A DNA stretch of 64,000 bases from Actinophytocola sp050699935 (GTDB lineage: Bacteria > Actinomycetota > Actinomycetes > Mycobacteriales > Pseudonocardiaceae). Where the stretch lies: positions 1-64,000 of the forward strand of contig NZ_JBOHGB010000008.1 of NCBI RefSeq assembly GCF_050699935.1, in the 5' to 3' direction. Of the stretch, positions 8,571-17,781 are shown piece by piece (within the stretch, counting starts at the first letter, position 1; every line of letters starts with the position of its first letter). The notes under the pieces are model-generated. The model was not told the origin of the DNA. It saw only the letters and a list, made by a program, of their open reading frames with translations, and searched no databases. The position numbers and the translations under genes were made by a program.

Positions 8571-8930
8571 TCAGCGACGCCGCTTCTTGCGCAGAGCGCC
8601 GCGGCGAATATCGGTCTCCTCGTCGGACACGGAGGCCACGAAGTGCATCAGTGCGCCGTGTGCGTCACCGGACGCGGCGAGGACGTCGTGCAGCGCGCGG
8701 GCCGCGGCTTCCTCGCGGGTCAGCGCCGCCTCGTACACGTAGGCCTTGCCGTCCCGTTCGCGCTCGACCCACTGCTTGCGGTGCAGGTTGTCCAGCACGG
8801 TCATCACTGTGGTGTAGGCGAGCTGTCGACCAGTGTCGAGCCGCTCGAGTACGTCTCGCACCTTGAGCGGCGTCGCATCCCGCCACAGCACATCCATCAC
8901 CACGGCTTCAAGTTCGCCGAGACCGTGCAT
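8571..8930 (-). CDS. BlaI/MecI-family transcriptional repressor
   Basis: 119 residues. The winged-helix pattern of BlaI/MecI/CopY repressors is visible: LGELEAVVMDVLWRDATPLK, VRDVLERL, LAYTTVMTVLDNLHRKQWVE and RERDGKAYVYEA. The C-terminal half (EEAAARALHDVLAASGD...) is the dimer/cleavage region. The ATG at 8930 has GGGAG upstream; an upstream extension in the same frame lacks family sequence. No BlaR-type M56 sensor peptidase is nearby, so the signal is unknown. Position directly upstream of nuoA on the same strand suggests control of the nuo-like cluster. Confidence 0.85.
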   Translation of the reverse strand: MHGLGELEAVVMDVLWRDATPLKVRDVLERLDTGRQLAYTTVMTVLDNLHRKQWVERERDGKAYVYEAALTREEAAARALHDVLAASGDAHGALMHFVASVSDEETDIRRGALRKKRRR

Positions 8931-9236
8931 GCCGGCTCCCTGCCGATCGTCATCGTGGGAGGTGCGACGTGCCCCGCGGAACTCGACGCGCGCCGGATGC
9001 TGTCTGTTGGTTGCGTGGTGTTGCTCGGTACGCGACCAGGCCACTGGCCACTGATTATCTCGTCGTCGCGGTAGGTTCCCCCGGTAGGATCCCACCGGGA
9101 TCACGGATGTCACCAAGCGGGCCACCTTCGACGAGCTTCATCTCGGCTCGTTGCGGTGGGCCAGGCGGAGCCACAAGGGGTCGCAACCACAGCCAGCGAT
9201 GGTGCCATCTCGCGTGTCTGGTGGGATCTCACCAAG
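8931..9236. other. Intergenic, left edge of repeat-bracketed island
   Basis: No gene found. The 5' part is the upstream region of the BlaI-type gene; the remainder leads into the left copy of the ~65-bp repeat. A GTGGGATCTCACC sequence just before the repeat (9223-9235) resembles GTGAGATGTCACC before the right copy. Confidence 0.4.
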
Positions 9237-9306
9237 ACTGGTGTCCGAGGGGGGATTAGAACACCTGTTCGAGGGCAATCTCCCGATTTCCGGGAGATTT
9301 ACCATG
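9237..9306. repeat. Left copy of ~65-bp direct repeat, candidate attachment site
   Basis: Identical to 19624-19688 except for a short indel (ATTAGAA here against C there) after ACTGGTGTCCGAGGGGGG. The last 46 bases, from ACACCTG to ACCATG, match perfectly. The core contains AATCTCCCG-ATTTC-CGGGAGATT, a 9-bp stem with a 5-base loop. The GGTGTCCGAGGGGGG part looks like the reverse complement of an actinobacterial tRNA-Leu 3' end, a common integration target, but no tRNA folds here. Confidence 0.7.
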
Positions 9307-9554
9307 TCACCAGCGTAGCAGCTGGCCGTCCTGTGTGTTCACAGTGTGCCACGTTGCGCCAAGGCGTCGGAAGGTCCGTCGTTCGTGTGGGTGACACGGT
9401 AGCTGAGCCGTCCACGGCGAGGGTCCAGTCGCTAGCTCGCCGCATCGGGGCGCCGCTGTACAGCCCTAATCAGGTTCTCACCGTGACGACGGTCAGTTCG
9501 TTGAGGGTGAGCTGACGACACGGACGGTAATAGGCCACGTGGGATGCTGGAGAC

Positions 9555-10142
9555 ATGGGAAGAGGTCCTCGCCGACCACGGCTTAGGTTTCATGGCGAGT
9601 CTGACGGTGCCCGCGTGCGTGAGTTCGTCCGACGGGAGGGAGCGGAGCCTTACAACGTTCGCGATGGGCATGGTCATCCGGTCCGTACTCTGGGGAATCG
9701 GCGCGAGTGTCAGGCTGAGTCTGACCGGCTCGCGGGCTGGTTCCTCGGTCTCCACCCGACCACGCAGCGGAAGCTGACCGTCTTCGTGGTCCGCTGCCCG
9801 GTGAAAGGGTGTCTGCTCGGTCGCGTATTCCGTCGTGGCGATCCGCTCGCAGCTGTCCGTTACGTGTGGCTGGGAGTTGCGTGGGCACGCGGCGGCACTG
9901 CTGGGATCTTGAACTGGGCCTGGGATGGTGGGCGTGGTTCGAAAGAGTTCATGGTGACAGGCTGCGCCCATGGCGGCGGGAACGTCGAGTTCGGGCTACT
10001 GCACGGCATGGTCGAGGCGTTAGATTCTCCTCAGTCGACCGCGCCTCAGGAGTGGCTTCATCGCTACGACGAGCCGGTCCAACGCGGATACGCGCGTCGC
10101 ACACTAATGCTGCCCGACACGCACTGGCAGACCTGGACGTGA
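9555..10142 (+). CDS. Hypothetical protein with a CPVKGC motif
   Basis: 195 residues, no membrane segment. The central part TTQRKLTVFVVRCPVKGCLL then GRVFRRG looks like the start of a small beta-rich, possibly zinc-binding domain found in actinobacterial proteins of unknown role; a further CAHGGGNVEFG follows. No catalytic pattern recognised. GGAG lies close to the ATG at 9555, and a later start is possible. It is the first gene inside the left repeat. Confidence 0.55.
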   Translation: MGRGPRRPRLRFHGESDGARVREFVRREGAEPYNVRDGHGHPVRTLGNRRECQAESDRLAGWFLGLHPTTQRKLTVFVVRCPVKGCLLGRVFRRGDPLAAVRYVWLGVAWARGGTAGILNWAWDGGRGSKEFMVTGCAHGGGNVEFGLLHGMVEALDSPQSTAPQEWLHRYDEPVQRGYARRTLMLPDTHWQTWT

Positions 10143-10315
10143 TTGCCGAGGGAAGCGGCTACTATGGCGGTCACAACATTAGACCGCCTGCTCGAGCTAC
10201 ACGGGACCCGTCCAGGTCCCTTTGGCGTCTGAGCGCCCCATCACCACAGGTAGAGCGCCGGCCGTAGCCGCTTGGAGATGAGCACCAGGACCATCCCCTG
10301 GAGGGTCCTGCAAGC

Positions 10316-10534
10316 ATGCTCGCGAACGTCCTCGCCATCGTGGCGTCTGTTCTTACCGGAGTCGCAGTCCCGGCGTTCGGCTACCTGAAGTACCGGGCCT
10401 ATACGAACACTGTTCGGGATGTCGTCGACAAACTCGGCGTTGACGGCCTTGAGAAGATCGGTGTGATCGCCCCGCCGCCGAACCTCGCGCAGCACGTACC
10501 CAGGCGCCGTGCCTCGAGAGTGAGTCGAAGGTGA
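10316..10534 (+). CDS. Small single-span membrane protein
   Basis: 72 residues. The N-terminus MLANVLAIVASVLTGVAVPA is a clear membrane helix, followed by an amphipathic stretch (YTNTVRDVVDKLGVDGLEKI) and a basic tail. GGAGGG stands upstream of the ATG at 10316. Function unknown. Confidence 0.45.
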   Translation: MLANVLAIVASVLTGVAVPAFGYLKYRAYTNTVRDVVDKLGVDGLEKIGVIAPPPNLAQHVPRRRASRVSRR

Positions 10535-10539
10535 GGCCG

Positions 10540-10850
10540 TGGGCGTCGACTCTGCCGGTGTTGCTGTGTTCTCAACTCGAGGATGTCGATGTCGAGAACG
10601 CCGAGCTGACGTAGGAAGTCGTTGCTGATTGCCCCAGCGCGACGCGAAGCACTTCGGTTCGGTGTCGGTGCCACGACGTTCAGCAGCCAGGTCGGTTGAC
10701 GGTATCGGTGAGGCGTTCGATGAGGACGGTGTCGTGCCAGGTGCTGTGTAGTTGGGCGATGCTACGGAGGAGTTTCGGTCGTTCGATGTAACGCTGTGAC
10801 GCCTGCTCTGGCACCGCTTCCTGTACCCCGGCAGGGTCAGTAGCACGCAC
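10540..10850 (-). pseudogene. Frameshifted remnant of an unknown protein
   Basis: From a GTG at 10850 the minus strand codes EAVPEQASQRYIERPKLLRS then IAQLHSTWHDTVLIERLTDT and stops at 10680. Protein-like sequence continues in another frame: TWLLNVVAPTPNRSASRRAG, then AISNDFLRQLGVLDIDILEL. One frameshift near 10685 would join them. The family is not recognised. Confidence 0.4.
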
Positions 10851-10895
10851 GATACCGAGATGCTAGCGGTGCCGCCGGCTCTTTATCGTGGGCTC

Positions 10896-11741
10896 ATGAC
10901 CACCCAGCCCGCCGGGTTCCCCGTCCAGTTCGACCATCGGTTCCTTCGTTTGCTCAGCGACGGCACCGGCGCTGAGCGGTTTGGCCTGGACGTGCTGGGA
11001 GGGCTGGTTGACGGTCTTGCCGACTACCGTTCCCTGCACGACCAGTCGCCGCCGGCCCGGTCGCTCGGACCTGCCCTGCTGGGCGGGTTCATGTGGCTGG
11101 ATGACGATGAGCTGATCGAGGCGATCGCCAGCTACCCGGCCGCCTGCGTGGTGGTCAGCAAACAACCCGCGGCGACGGACCTCCGGCGACGCCGCAAGCA
11201 GGCGACCTTCGACCGGCTCCGCCAGATCTGCGACAGTCGAAGCGGGTTCCCTACCCGCGCCTGTCCAGAACTTGCCGATCTCGCACACCGGACGAACGGC
11301 GTCCCAACCGTGATCGGGCCCTACACCGAGTTGCCTGACCTGACGGTGCCCACGTTCCGCTCGATCGGGCCCCGCAAGACCGGTCAGCACCTCGTGCCGA
11401 TCCTGCACACCAAGATGGTGTTGGTCGGCCACTTGTGGTGGCACGACGAAGGGGCAGCTGGCCAGGTCGAAGACGTCATCGGCTTCACCCCTCAGCGACT
11501 CTGGCTGGGCAGCGCGAACGGCACCCGCAGCTCCCGCCGCAACCTCGAATTTGGTGTCTGGCTCACCGACGGGACTGTGCTCGCCACCGCAAGAAAGTTC
11601 CTCACCCAGGTCATCCGCCACTCCGAGGACATCGACCCGACAACCGACGTGTTCGATCCCGAACTGGCGCCCATCGAGTTCGACGACGACGCAATGGCCG
11701 AGGCCGCTGCGGAGCTGTGGGATGACAACGACGGCGCGTGA
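10896..11741 (+). CDS. Phospholipase D-like (HKD) protein
   Basis: 281 residues from the ATG at 10896. LVPILHTKMVLVG gives the HxK of a PLD/HKD motif (H171, K173), and RLWLGSANGTRSSRRNLEFG gives the following GSAN and Glu-Phe-Gly segment (G205-N208). Only one such half is present, as in Nuc-like nucleases and PLD-like proteins of defence and restriction systems; the usual aspartate after the lysine is not obvious. No signal peptide, so it acts in the cytoplasm. The neighbours in the island (HEPN-motif protein, DUF3800 protein) make a defence role plausible. Phosphodiesterase chemistry is inferred. Confidence 0.65.
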   Translation: MTTQPAGFPVQFDHRFLRLLSDGTGAERFGLDVLGGLVDGLADYRSLHDQSPPARSLGPALLGGFMWLDDDELIEAIASYPAACVVVSKQPAATDLRRRRKQATFDRLRQICDSRSGFPTRACPELADLAHRTNGVPTVIGPYTELPDLTVPTFRSIGPRKTGQHLVPILHTKMVLVGHLWWHDEGAAGQVEDVIGFTPQRLWLGSANGTRSSRRNLEFGVWLTDGTVLATARKFLTQVIRHSEDIDPTTDVFDPELAPIEFDDDAMAEAAAELWDDNDGA

Positions 11742-11940
11742 CACCCGAGCGCAAGCCATTGTCTGAACCAACAGGAACCAGGGTCCGTAGTCGAGCTGAT
11801 CGCAGCCACTCATCACAGCTATCGGCAATACGGAGTGTTTTGGAGGAGGGTAGGGATTGCATCACGCGGACGCGCACGGCGACAAGCTGCTGCGCGTGCG
11901 CGGCTGGCTTCCACACCGACCAAGATGAGGTCAAGACGAC

Positions 11941-12351
11941 CTATGAGATGGCGGAATCAGATCCCGGCGTCTGCCTCCTCAGAAGCTGCTCTCGCAAGAG
12001 GGCGAGCACACGTGTCGAGTCCTCGTGCCAGGTGATCGCGTTGCCAGCCACCATCGCCACTCCGGCCAGCACATCTCGTACGTCCTCCTCGTCGAGGTCA
12101 TCGATGAGGACTGACAGACCCTTCTGGTCTCGTGCGACCGCTGCGGTGATGATCGCCCACGACTGCTGCCTCAAATCGTCCGCCACGACGTTAGGCAACC
12201 ACGCCGGTGAGACACCTGCCGCAGCGGGTGGTCTCCGGTTGATCGACGAAGCCAGCAACCTCAGGAGTCCGTCGAGGATGAGGTCGTCACCCCTGATTCG
12301 GCGCGGGCGCAACCTGGGACGCTGGTCGCTACGTTCCGGACGGACCTGCAC
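11941..12351 (-). CDS. Hypothetical helical protein
   Basis: 136 residues from a GTG at 12351. The first ~35 residues are basic; the rest is helical and acidic, for example QKGLSVLIDDLDEEDVRDVL and AGVAMVAGNAITWHED. No known family recognised. It points toward the PLD-like gene (convergent). The coding look is good but the start is uncertain. Confidence 0.5.
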   Translation of the reverse strand: MQVRPERSDQRPRLRPRRIRGDDLILDGLLRLLASSINRRPPAAAGVSPAWLPNVVADDLRQQSWAIITAAVARDQKGLSVLIDDLDEEDVRDVLAGVAMVAGNAITWHEDSTRVLALLREQLLRRQTPGSDSAIS

Positions 12352-12579
12352 GGTGGCGAGCTGACCGAACCTCGAGTTGCGGATTTTCTCCGGCGCGAAT
12401 GCGGCGATGCATGCTCGGCGGTCGCCGCGAGCGAGAGCAGGACCGCGACGGCCGCCCGCCTGAACGGCCGCTCGGCGAACGTGCCACGTGCTACGGGGAG
12501 GGGTTCACCGCGGGTGATGTGCGGCGGGGGCCTTGTCGGGTGAGTCGGATCATGGCGCGGTAGAGGGCTCGGGGCAGGG

Positions 12580-12720
12580 GGCGTCGGGCAGTGGGGCGTC
12601 GGGGTGGCGTAGGAGCGGACCATGTGGCCGACGAGGTGTTGCCAGGTGTCGGGTGCGGCGTCCTGGGTTGCGACGATGACGCCGGCGTTGGCCATGAGCA
12701 GGATTCGACAGTCGCGTGAG
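12580..12720 (-). pseudogene. Possible C-terminal remnant of a TetR-type regulator
   Basis: The minus strand reads MANAGVIVATQDAAPDTWQH then LVGHMVRSYATP, which resembles the last helices of the ligand domain in some actinobacterial TetR regulators. No DNA-binding N-terminus is present. After this the frame runs into proline-rich noise. Family assignment is by eye and weak. Confidence 0.35.
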
Positions 12721-12965
12721 GTCCCTCATCAGACAGGTACATCGACACGGATAGCTAGCCAGTGGTGGTGAGAGTCGTGCCGCGGTCGAGGGCGATCCAG
12801 TTCTTCGGGTTGTTCAGGATCCGGCGCTCGTGGTGAATCGACCTGATCTCGTCGCCTTCCGGCGTGTCTCGGGATTCGGGTTGCCGCGCGCCATATCCTA
12901 GTCCGTTACGTCGTCGACGTGCGTGGGTGAGTCGACGAGATCGGGTCGTGAAGTGGGATGGCAGC
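12721..12965. other. Intergenic before the zinc-ribbon/HEPN gene
   Basis: No supported gene. Two short minus-strand frames overlap here (one ending ILNNPKNWIALDRGTTLTTT, one starting MARGNPNPETRRKATRSG); either could be a decayed coding scrap. The promoter of the next gene must lie here. Confidence 0.3.
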
Positions 12966-14906
12966 ATGAGCAGGAGAAGGCCGGGGTTCAGCCTTTCGTT
13001 CTCGGGTTTCGTGTGTCCGTGTGGTGAACGCGAGCGTGTTCGGGGCGTGGCGTGTCCTGCTTGCGGGGAGCGGCCGCGCGTGCACGAGGTCAATCCGCAG
13101 GTGCAGCGGCGGCAGCGTGTCGTCAAGCAGGTGCGTTGCGTTCAGCCGGTGGCGCCGGGTGAGGTGCTGCAGCCCGGTGTGGACCTGTACCCGGCGCTGC
13201 TTGGTGGCCTGACGGAGTGGATGGAGCAGTTCTGGGCGGCGCTTGACGAAGACAGTTGTGATGTCGAGCGGGCCTGCGACTTGACCGGTCAGTTGCTCGG
13301 TCGGGTCGATGCGATCAAGGCCGTTCAGCGCCTTCGTCCGTGGCGCGAGTTGTGTCAGGCCGTTGAGGACACGCTTACAAGCGTGCACGGAGTGTGGGAG
13401 GCAACTCTCAACGCGTACGCCGCACCGGCTCCAGTCCAGGCGCAACGAGCTGAGCAGGTGCTGCAGGGTCACATTGACGCGGCTTGTTCTGCCCTGGATC
13501 GGTGGGCTGGGGCCATCGATCGAGTCGAGCTCATGGTGGGCCGGTCTCCCGACGATCTGGCGATCGCGATGGTGTCGCTCGCCATGACCGCCAGCTCCGC
13601 CACTGATATCGCGATGCAGCGCATCACGAGGATCGGTGGTCCCAGTGCCGCCCTTCCTGCTGGGATCGGTGAGTATGTTCGGTCGTGTGTCGAGATGGCC
13701 GCGACTCTTGGGGAGCGGCAGTCCTTCGAGGACATCGTCGTCCGGGCACGCGACGTTCTTCGGGCTGGCAGCCAAAAGTGTCGTGACGCCATCGAGTCCG
13801 ACGTGTTCAGAAACAATTTCTCGCGCGCCCTGGCCGAAATGTACCGGTCCGGAAGCATGCTTCACGTCCTGTCCACGGTCTCGGGAAACGATCGGGTCGG
13901 CGTCGACGCGCTTATGAGCTCCATTCACACTGTCGTGGAGTCGAGCACCAGGCACTCCATTGCGCTGTTCTCCATAGCGCTTACCGGGTCGGGCTACCGC
14001 TCGGCTCTGTCCGACGGGGCCGCTGCCTGTGTACGCCGGATCAGGAGCACGCCACACGCACGGCTGGTTGCTGACATCGACCTCGACCTCCGGAACGCCG
14101 TCGCGCACCGTGCGTATGTCATCAAGACCGACAACGGAGTCGATCTTCTTAATGATCGCGGCAATGTCCAGAAACACCTAACATCCGCGCAGTTGGTTGA
14201 CGCGGTCATCGCCGGACACGTGACGGCCATGGCGTTGACGGTGGCGGTCGTGCTGTTCGGTGTCGAGTCGGGTGCTGATGTCATGCCGTTGCTCGAGACG
14301 GTGGAGTCTCTGCCTGCCACGCAGAGCATTCAGCTCGTCGCTTTGGTGAGTGGGTGGCCGTGTCCGGACATCCAGGTCTCCGACGACCAGTGTGAAGTGC
14401 ACGTGTTCGGAGTGCCCCGGATCGAGTTGACAGTGGACATGGAGCGAGCTGGATCACTGCTCGCTTCCGTCAACGTGGCGGCGCGCGTCAGTCCCGGGGT
14501 GGAGCGGTTCGTGGTCCACGACGACAACACCACTGAGCCCCTTGTCATCGACACGAACCTCGCCCGTGCGGTAGCCAACACTGAGGACCCGTTCACACAG
14601 GTTCTGTCCTACCTCCGACTCTTCCACTCGATGCGTCGCGGCGACCACGTCGAACTCGACGCGAGCATGCGGCGCGCCCTGATTCTGCGGGGTGCGCAGC
14701 TGGCCACGACGGAAGGCGGTGTTGCCGCGGTGCGCATGCTGATCGAGCTCCGTGCTCTGGCTCGGCACTGTGCCGATACGGGCGCTGCGGATCACCTCAC
14801 CGACCTGCTCGGCAGGCTTCGGGCCCAGATCGCCGGTTACGCCGAACCGAACCGCGCCCAGCTTTTCGCCTATGCGGGAAGCGAACGTCCGTCGAGCACG
14901 CGGTGA
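12966..14906 (+). CDS. Large zinc-ribbon protein with a HEPN-type RNxxxH motif
   Basis: 646 residues from the ATG at 12966. The N-terminus has a zinc-ribbon pattern, FVCPCGERERVRGVACPACG (C17, C19, C30, C33). Most of the rest is alpha-helical. At residues 376-381, within DIDLDLRNAVAHRAYVI, there is RNAVAH, the Rx4-6H signature of HEPN ribonucleases common in toxin and antiphage proteins; it is preceded by the usual acidic helix (LVADIDLDL). The C-terminal 200 residues include a beta-rich segment (IQVSDDQCEVHVFGVPRIEL). No known full-length family is recognised. Inference: a HEPN RNase effector with a zinc-binding sensor. A HEPN motif alone can occur by chance, so the activity needs proof. Confidence 0.55.
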   Translation: MSRRRPGFSLSFSGFVCPCGERERVRGVACPACGERPRVHEVNPQVQRRQRVVKQVRCVQPVAPGEVLQPGVDLYPALLGGLTEWMEQFWAALDEDSCDVERACDLTGQLLGRVDAIKAVQRLRPWRELCQAVEDTLTSVHGVWEATLNAYAAPAPVQAQRAEQVLQGHIDAACSALDRWAGAIDRVELMVGRSPDDLAIAMVSLAMTASSATDIAMQRITRIGGPSAALPAGIGEYVRSCVEMAATLGERQSFEDIVVRARDVLRAGSQKCRDAIESDVFRNNFSRALAEMYRSGSMLHVLSTVSGNDRVGVDALMSSIHTVVESSTRHSIALFSIALTGSGYRSALSDGAAACVRRIRSTPHARLVADIDLDLRNAVAHRAYVIKTDNGVDLLNDRGNVQKHLTSAQLVDAVIAGHVTAMALTVAVVLFGVESGADVMPLLETVESLPATQSIQLVALVSGWPCPDIQVSDDQCEVHVFGVPRIELTVDMERAGSLLASVNVAARVSPGVERFVVHDDNTTEPLVIDTNLARAVANTEDPFTQVLSYLRLFHSMRRGDHVELDASMRRALILRGAQLATTEGGVAAVRMLIELRALARHCADTGAADHLTDLLGRLRAQIAGYAEPNRAQLFAYAGSERPSSTR

Positions 14907-15039
14907 GGAGTGACACGGTAGATCGTGGCATCGCCGTGCGCGGTGGTGCTGGCGACCATGCCGCCGCTACTGGCCGTGATCGCCAACGCTGGACGGCACG
15001 TCGTGCTGGTTCGCCAACCCGCGCAGCAGCCGAAGGTCA

Positions 15040-15560
15040 CGCAGAGGTGGACCGTACGATCCCGTGGTACCGGTCGCCTCCGTATTCCCGCAGCAAAGCG
15101 TCGATGGTCGCGACGGACGCGTTCAGGTGGAATTCGAGTCTGTCGAGCGGGCAGAGCACGTCCAGGCCGTCTGCTTTGCTCCAGAGCGGAGACAACCGCC
15201 ACGATTTCGGCCGCAAGGGCGGGGGCCCAGCCGGATGTCGTAGCTGGTGCTTTTCACGGGGTTTTCGACCTGCGCCGGGTGACCGATTTTGTTTCCTGTA
15301 TTTGGAGGATCTCAACGTCGTTCCAGAGAACCTCGGCCTGCGCCGGTTCGGGCAGTCGCAGCATCCGGCGGATCGGGGCCATGAATCGGGTTTCGGTGAG
15401 GCGGACGGTCAGCCCTTCGCTGCTGATGGTCAGCTGACATGGGCGGAGCGCGCAGAGGCCGGCAATGGCGACGTAGCCGACGATGGTTATCGTGCTGGCG
15501 AGGACGTACAGGCCACCGCGCGACCTGTCACCGCCGATGGCGAACGAGCAGAACGTCGCG
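15040..15560 (-). pseudogene. Frameshifted small membrane protein (STM3941-like)
   Basis: One minus-strand frame reads LYVLASTITIVGYVAIAGLC (a membrane helix) then CQLTISSEGLTVRLTETRFM and ends near 15254. Another frame continues with LDVLCPLDRLEFHLNASVAT then IDALLREYGGDRY to 15037. Together they resemble short proteins of a helix hairpin plus a PH-like domain (STM3941 type). A frameshift around 15270 breaks it. The start cannot be fixed because it runs toward the lipoprotein gene on the other strand. Confidence 0.4.
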
Positions 15561-15725
15561 TTTGGCGGTAGGAGGCCGGTAGCCCCTGGGGAGCCTGCTG
15601 CTCCGGCTCCTCTCGGCGGAGCAGGACGCCCGCGTTGGCGGTAAAGGCCCCGGGGGTCGTCGCCGGTTTCGGTAACGCCGTCCCGTATTGCACCGACGTT
15701 CGCGGCAGAACCAGGTGGAGGTGGG

Positions 15726-16865
15726 ATGATCGGATCCGGCCGTGCCCCGCGCGGGGCTCTCGCCGCTGTGCTCGTGATCGTTATGTTCCTGTGCGGGTGC
15801 GAGGCAGCGCCGACGGGCGCCGTGGATGATCCGGACGCGTCGGAAGGCGTGGACCTGAGCGTCCCTGAGGCTGGGTGGGGTCCCGACCGTCCGGCCTTCA
15901 CACATGACGCCCCGCCGACGACCGCGGTCCTGAACTCATTGATGGACGACCCTGAGTGGGGCGACGAACGTAGTTTCCTGTCTCTGCGTGCTGTCGGCGA
16001 CGAGAACTGGATCTCCGACGACACACTGCAGGTGCGGCCCGGTGGCCGGTACGAGGCCTGGATCAGCTTCCACAACGACGCCCTCGCCGGGTCGGAAAGC
16101 GTGAGCCGGGAGACGCGGGTGTCCGCGACGTTGCCCGCCACGGTCGACGGCCGGGAGCGCGCCACGGGCGTCGTGACGTCCGGTACTGCCGAGCCGCCCA
16201 AGGTGTGGCGATCGCTCGTGGTCGCCACGTCAGGTAGTCCGGTCGCGATCAGGATCGCGTCGGACACGGCGAAGCTCTACACGAAACGTGTCCCCGCCGG
16301 GATCCCAGTGCCCGCGGGCGAACTCTTCTCCCCGCGAGGGGTGCTCGTCGGCTGCGACGGGATGACCGGTGACGTGACCGGAGAGGACGACTGCCGAGGG
16401 GAGGTCCGGTTCGAGTTCGTGGCCGACCAGCCCGGCTTCACGGTCACGCAACGCGCCGCGGAACGCGGCAGCAAACAGTACGAATACACCCCGCGCGTGC
16501 GGCCCGGGGGCGAGTTGGATATCAAGGTCAAGTACGAGAACACCGGTACGATGCAACAGGACGACGTCATCATCAAGTACTCGTTGCCGGGCGAACTCGT
16601 GTACGTCCGGGGTACGACGGCCGTTTCGAACTCGACAACAGGTAACGAATGGCGGCAAATCGACAACGATGGCGTGGTGCGCCGAGGTGTGAACCTCGGG
16701 TCGTTCGCTCCGGAGGCTGCCTTGTACCTCCGGTTGACGGTGCGCGTCACCCAAACAGCTGGCTCGCGGTGTGGCACCAACCGGGTCCTTGGCACGGCCA
16801 CCGCGGAGACCCACAACGGCAGCAAGTCACATGAGTTGGCCGTCGAGATCGATCGGGCATGCTGA
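15726..16865 (+). CDS. Secreted lipoprotein with DUF11-like beta repeats
   Basis: 379 residues. A lipoprotein signal peptide ends in VMFLCGC (lipobox LCGC, Cys around residue 25), so the protein is anchored outside the membrane. The mature part holds beta-sandwich sequence; YTPRVRPGGELDIKVKYENT and LYLRLTVRV look like a DUF11/adhesin-type repeat. Two cysteines (VGCDG, EDDCRG) may form a disulfide. GGAGG stands 5 bases before the ATG at 15726. It overlaps the next gene by 7 bases, implying a functional pair at the cell surface. Function unknown. Confidence 0.7.
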   Translation: MIGSGRAPRGALAAVLVIVMFLCGCEAAPTGAVDDPDASEGVDLSVPEAGWGPDRPAFTHDAPPTTAVLNSLMDDPEWGDERSFLSLRAVGDENWISDDTLQVRPGGRYEAWISFHNDALAGSESVSRETRVSATLPATVDGRERATGVVTSGTAEPPKVWRSLVVATSGSPVAIRIASDTAKLYTKRVPAGIPVPAGELFSPRGVLVGCDGMTGDVTGEDDCRGEVRFEFVADQPGFTVTQRAAERGSKQYEYTPRVRPGGELDIKVKYENTGTMQQDDVIIKYSLPGELVYVRGTTAVSNSTTGNEWRQIDNDGVVRRGVNLGSFAPEAALYLRLTVRVTQTAGSRCGTNRVLGTATAETHNGSKSHELAVEIDRAC

Positions 16866-17311
16866 AGCCCCGAGCGCATACTCCCTGGTACGACGTGCTG
16901 ATCGCTCTGACAAGCCTCGTCGTGGCCGTCGTCGCCTTGTACGTCAGTTGGTATGTACCGGTGACGCTCGACGAGGACGCAAGGGACCGGGAACGAACGC
17001 GGTCCTGTGTCGACGCCGTCGTGGACCTCCGTGCGTCGATGCAGCGGATACAAACCGGCTACGCGGTCGACCAGGACGCGCACGCGGAACGCCTTGCGGA
17101 CTGGGACGCCGGCTCGAATGCGATCGAGCGCGTTCGCATCACGTGTCGCGACCTGGAACTCCCCACAGCGGGCCGTGTGAACGAGAAAAGCGGTCTGTGG
17201 GAACAGATCCACACCTCGAGGGAGGCGGCCGCAGCACAAGACCCGGACCTCACACCGGTCGGCGAGGTCCTGCGGTGGACCATCGCGAGCATCGAAGATC
17301 TGACAGGGTAA
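16859..17311 (+). CDS. Single-span membrane protein paired with the lipoprotein
   Basis: 150 residues. VLIALTSLVVAVVALYVSWY is one membrane helix near the N-terminus; the rest is charged and helical (ERTRSCVDAVVDLRASMQRI). Translation starts inside the end of the upstream lipoprotein gene, so the two are co-expressed. No family recognised. Confidence 0.6.
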   Translation: MLKPRAHTPWYDVLIALTSLVVAVVALYVSWYVPVTLDEDARDRERTRSCVDAVVDLRASMQRIQTGYAVDQDAHAERLADWDAGSNAIERVRITCRDLELPTAGRVNEKSGLWEQIHTSREAAAAQDPDLTPVGEVLRWTIASIEDLTG

Positions 17312-17781
17312 ATGGGTTCCCTTGTGTGTCAGGAATTGCTTGCCTTCATGCCGCTGATGTCGGGCACGTCGGTTCGCGCGGGCTGGACCACCCCGTCGAT
17401 CACGCGCATGATGTGCTGGGCGCCCGCTCCAGATCGGATTGGCGCGATCACGGCTTCGAGGTTGAGGGTGGGATCAGCCGCGCTGCTCGGTTCTGCCACG
17501 GGTCGGCGGGGATCGCGTCGTCGAGGTGGCGTGGGCAATCTCTGTCGCTGACCAGATTCTGTCGACCACGTCGCGAACTCTAGCTCCCTGGCGGAACAGC
17601 AATCGGAACCCGTCCTGGTTCGGCGGGTAAGCCAAGGCCGCAGCCTTGGCGCCACTTCTTGTCCCCGCCTACGGACGCCAGTAGATAGCTCGTCGTGAGC
17701 GCGGGCCGGCCCACTAGCCGACCCAGGACCTAGACGACCGAGCCGCCGTCGAACTCGTAGCCTGAAGCGGTGGCGCTGCCG
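17312..17781. other. Gap with decayed coding scraps
   Basis: No intact gene. On the minus strand the frame ending at 17329 reads LNLEAVIAPIRSGAGAQHIM then RVIDGVVQPA, while the neighbouring frame has LVSDRDCPRHLDDAIPADPW; these may be parts of one lost protein joined by a frameshift. Family unknown. Confidence 0.3.

Noticed and set aside
9237..9306. tRNA-Leu gene at the repeat
   Set aside because: Only a 3'-end-like GGTGTCCGAGGGGGG is present; the T-arm cannot pair properly and no anticodon arm follows, so it is at most a tRNA-derived att core.
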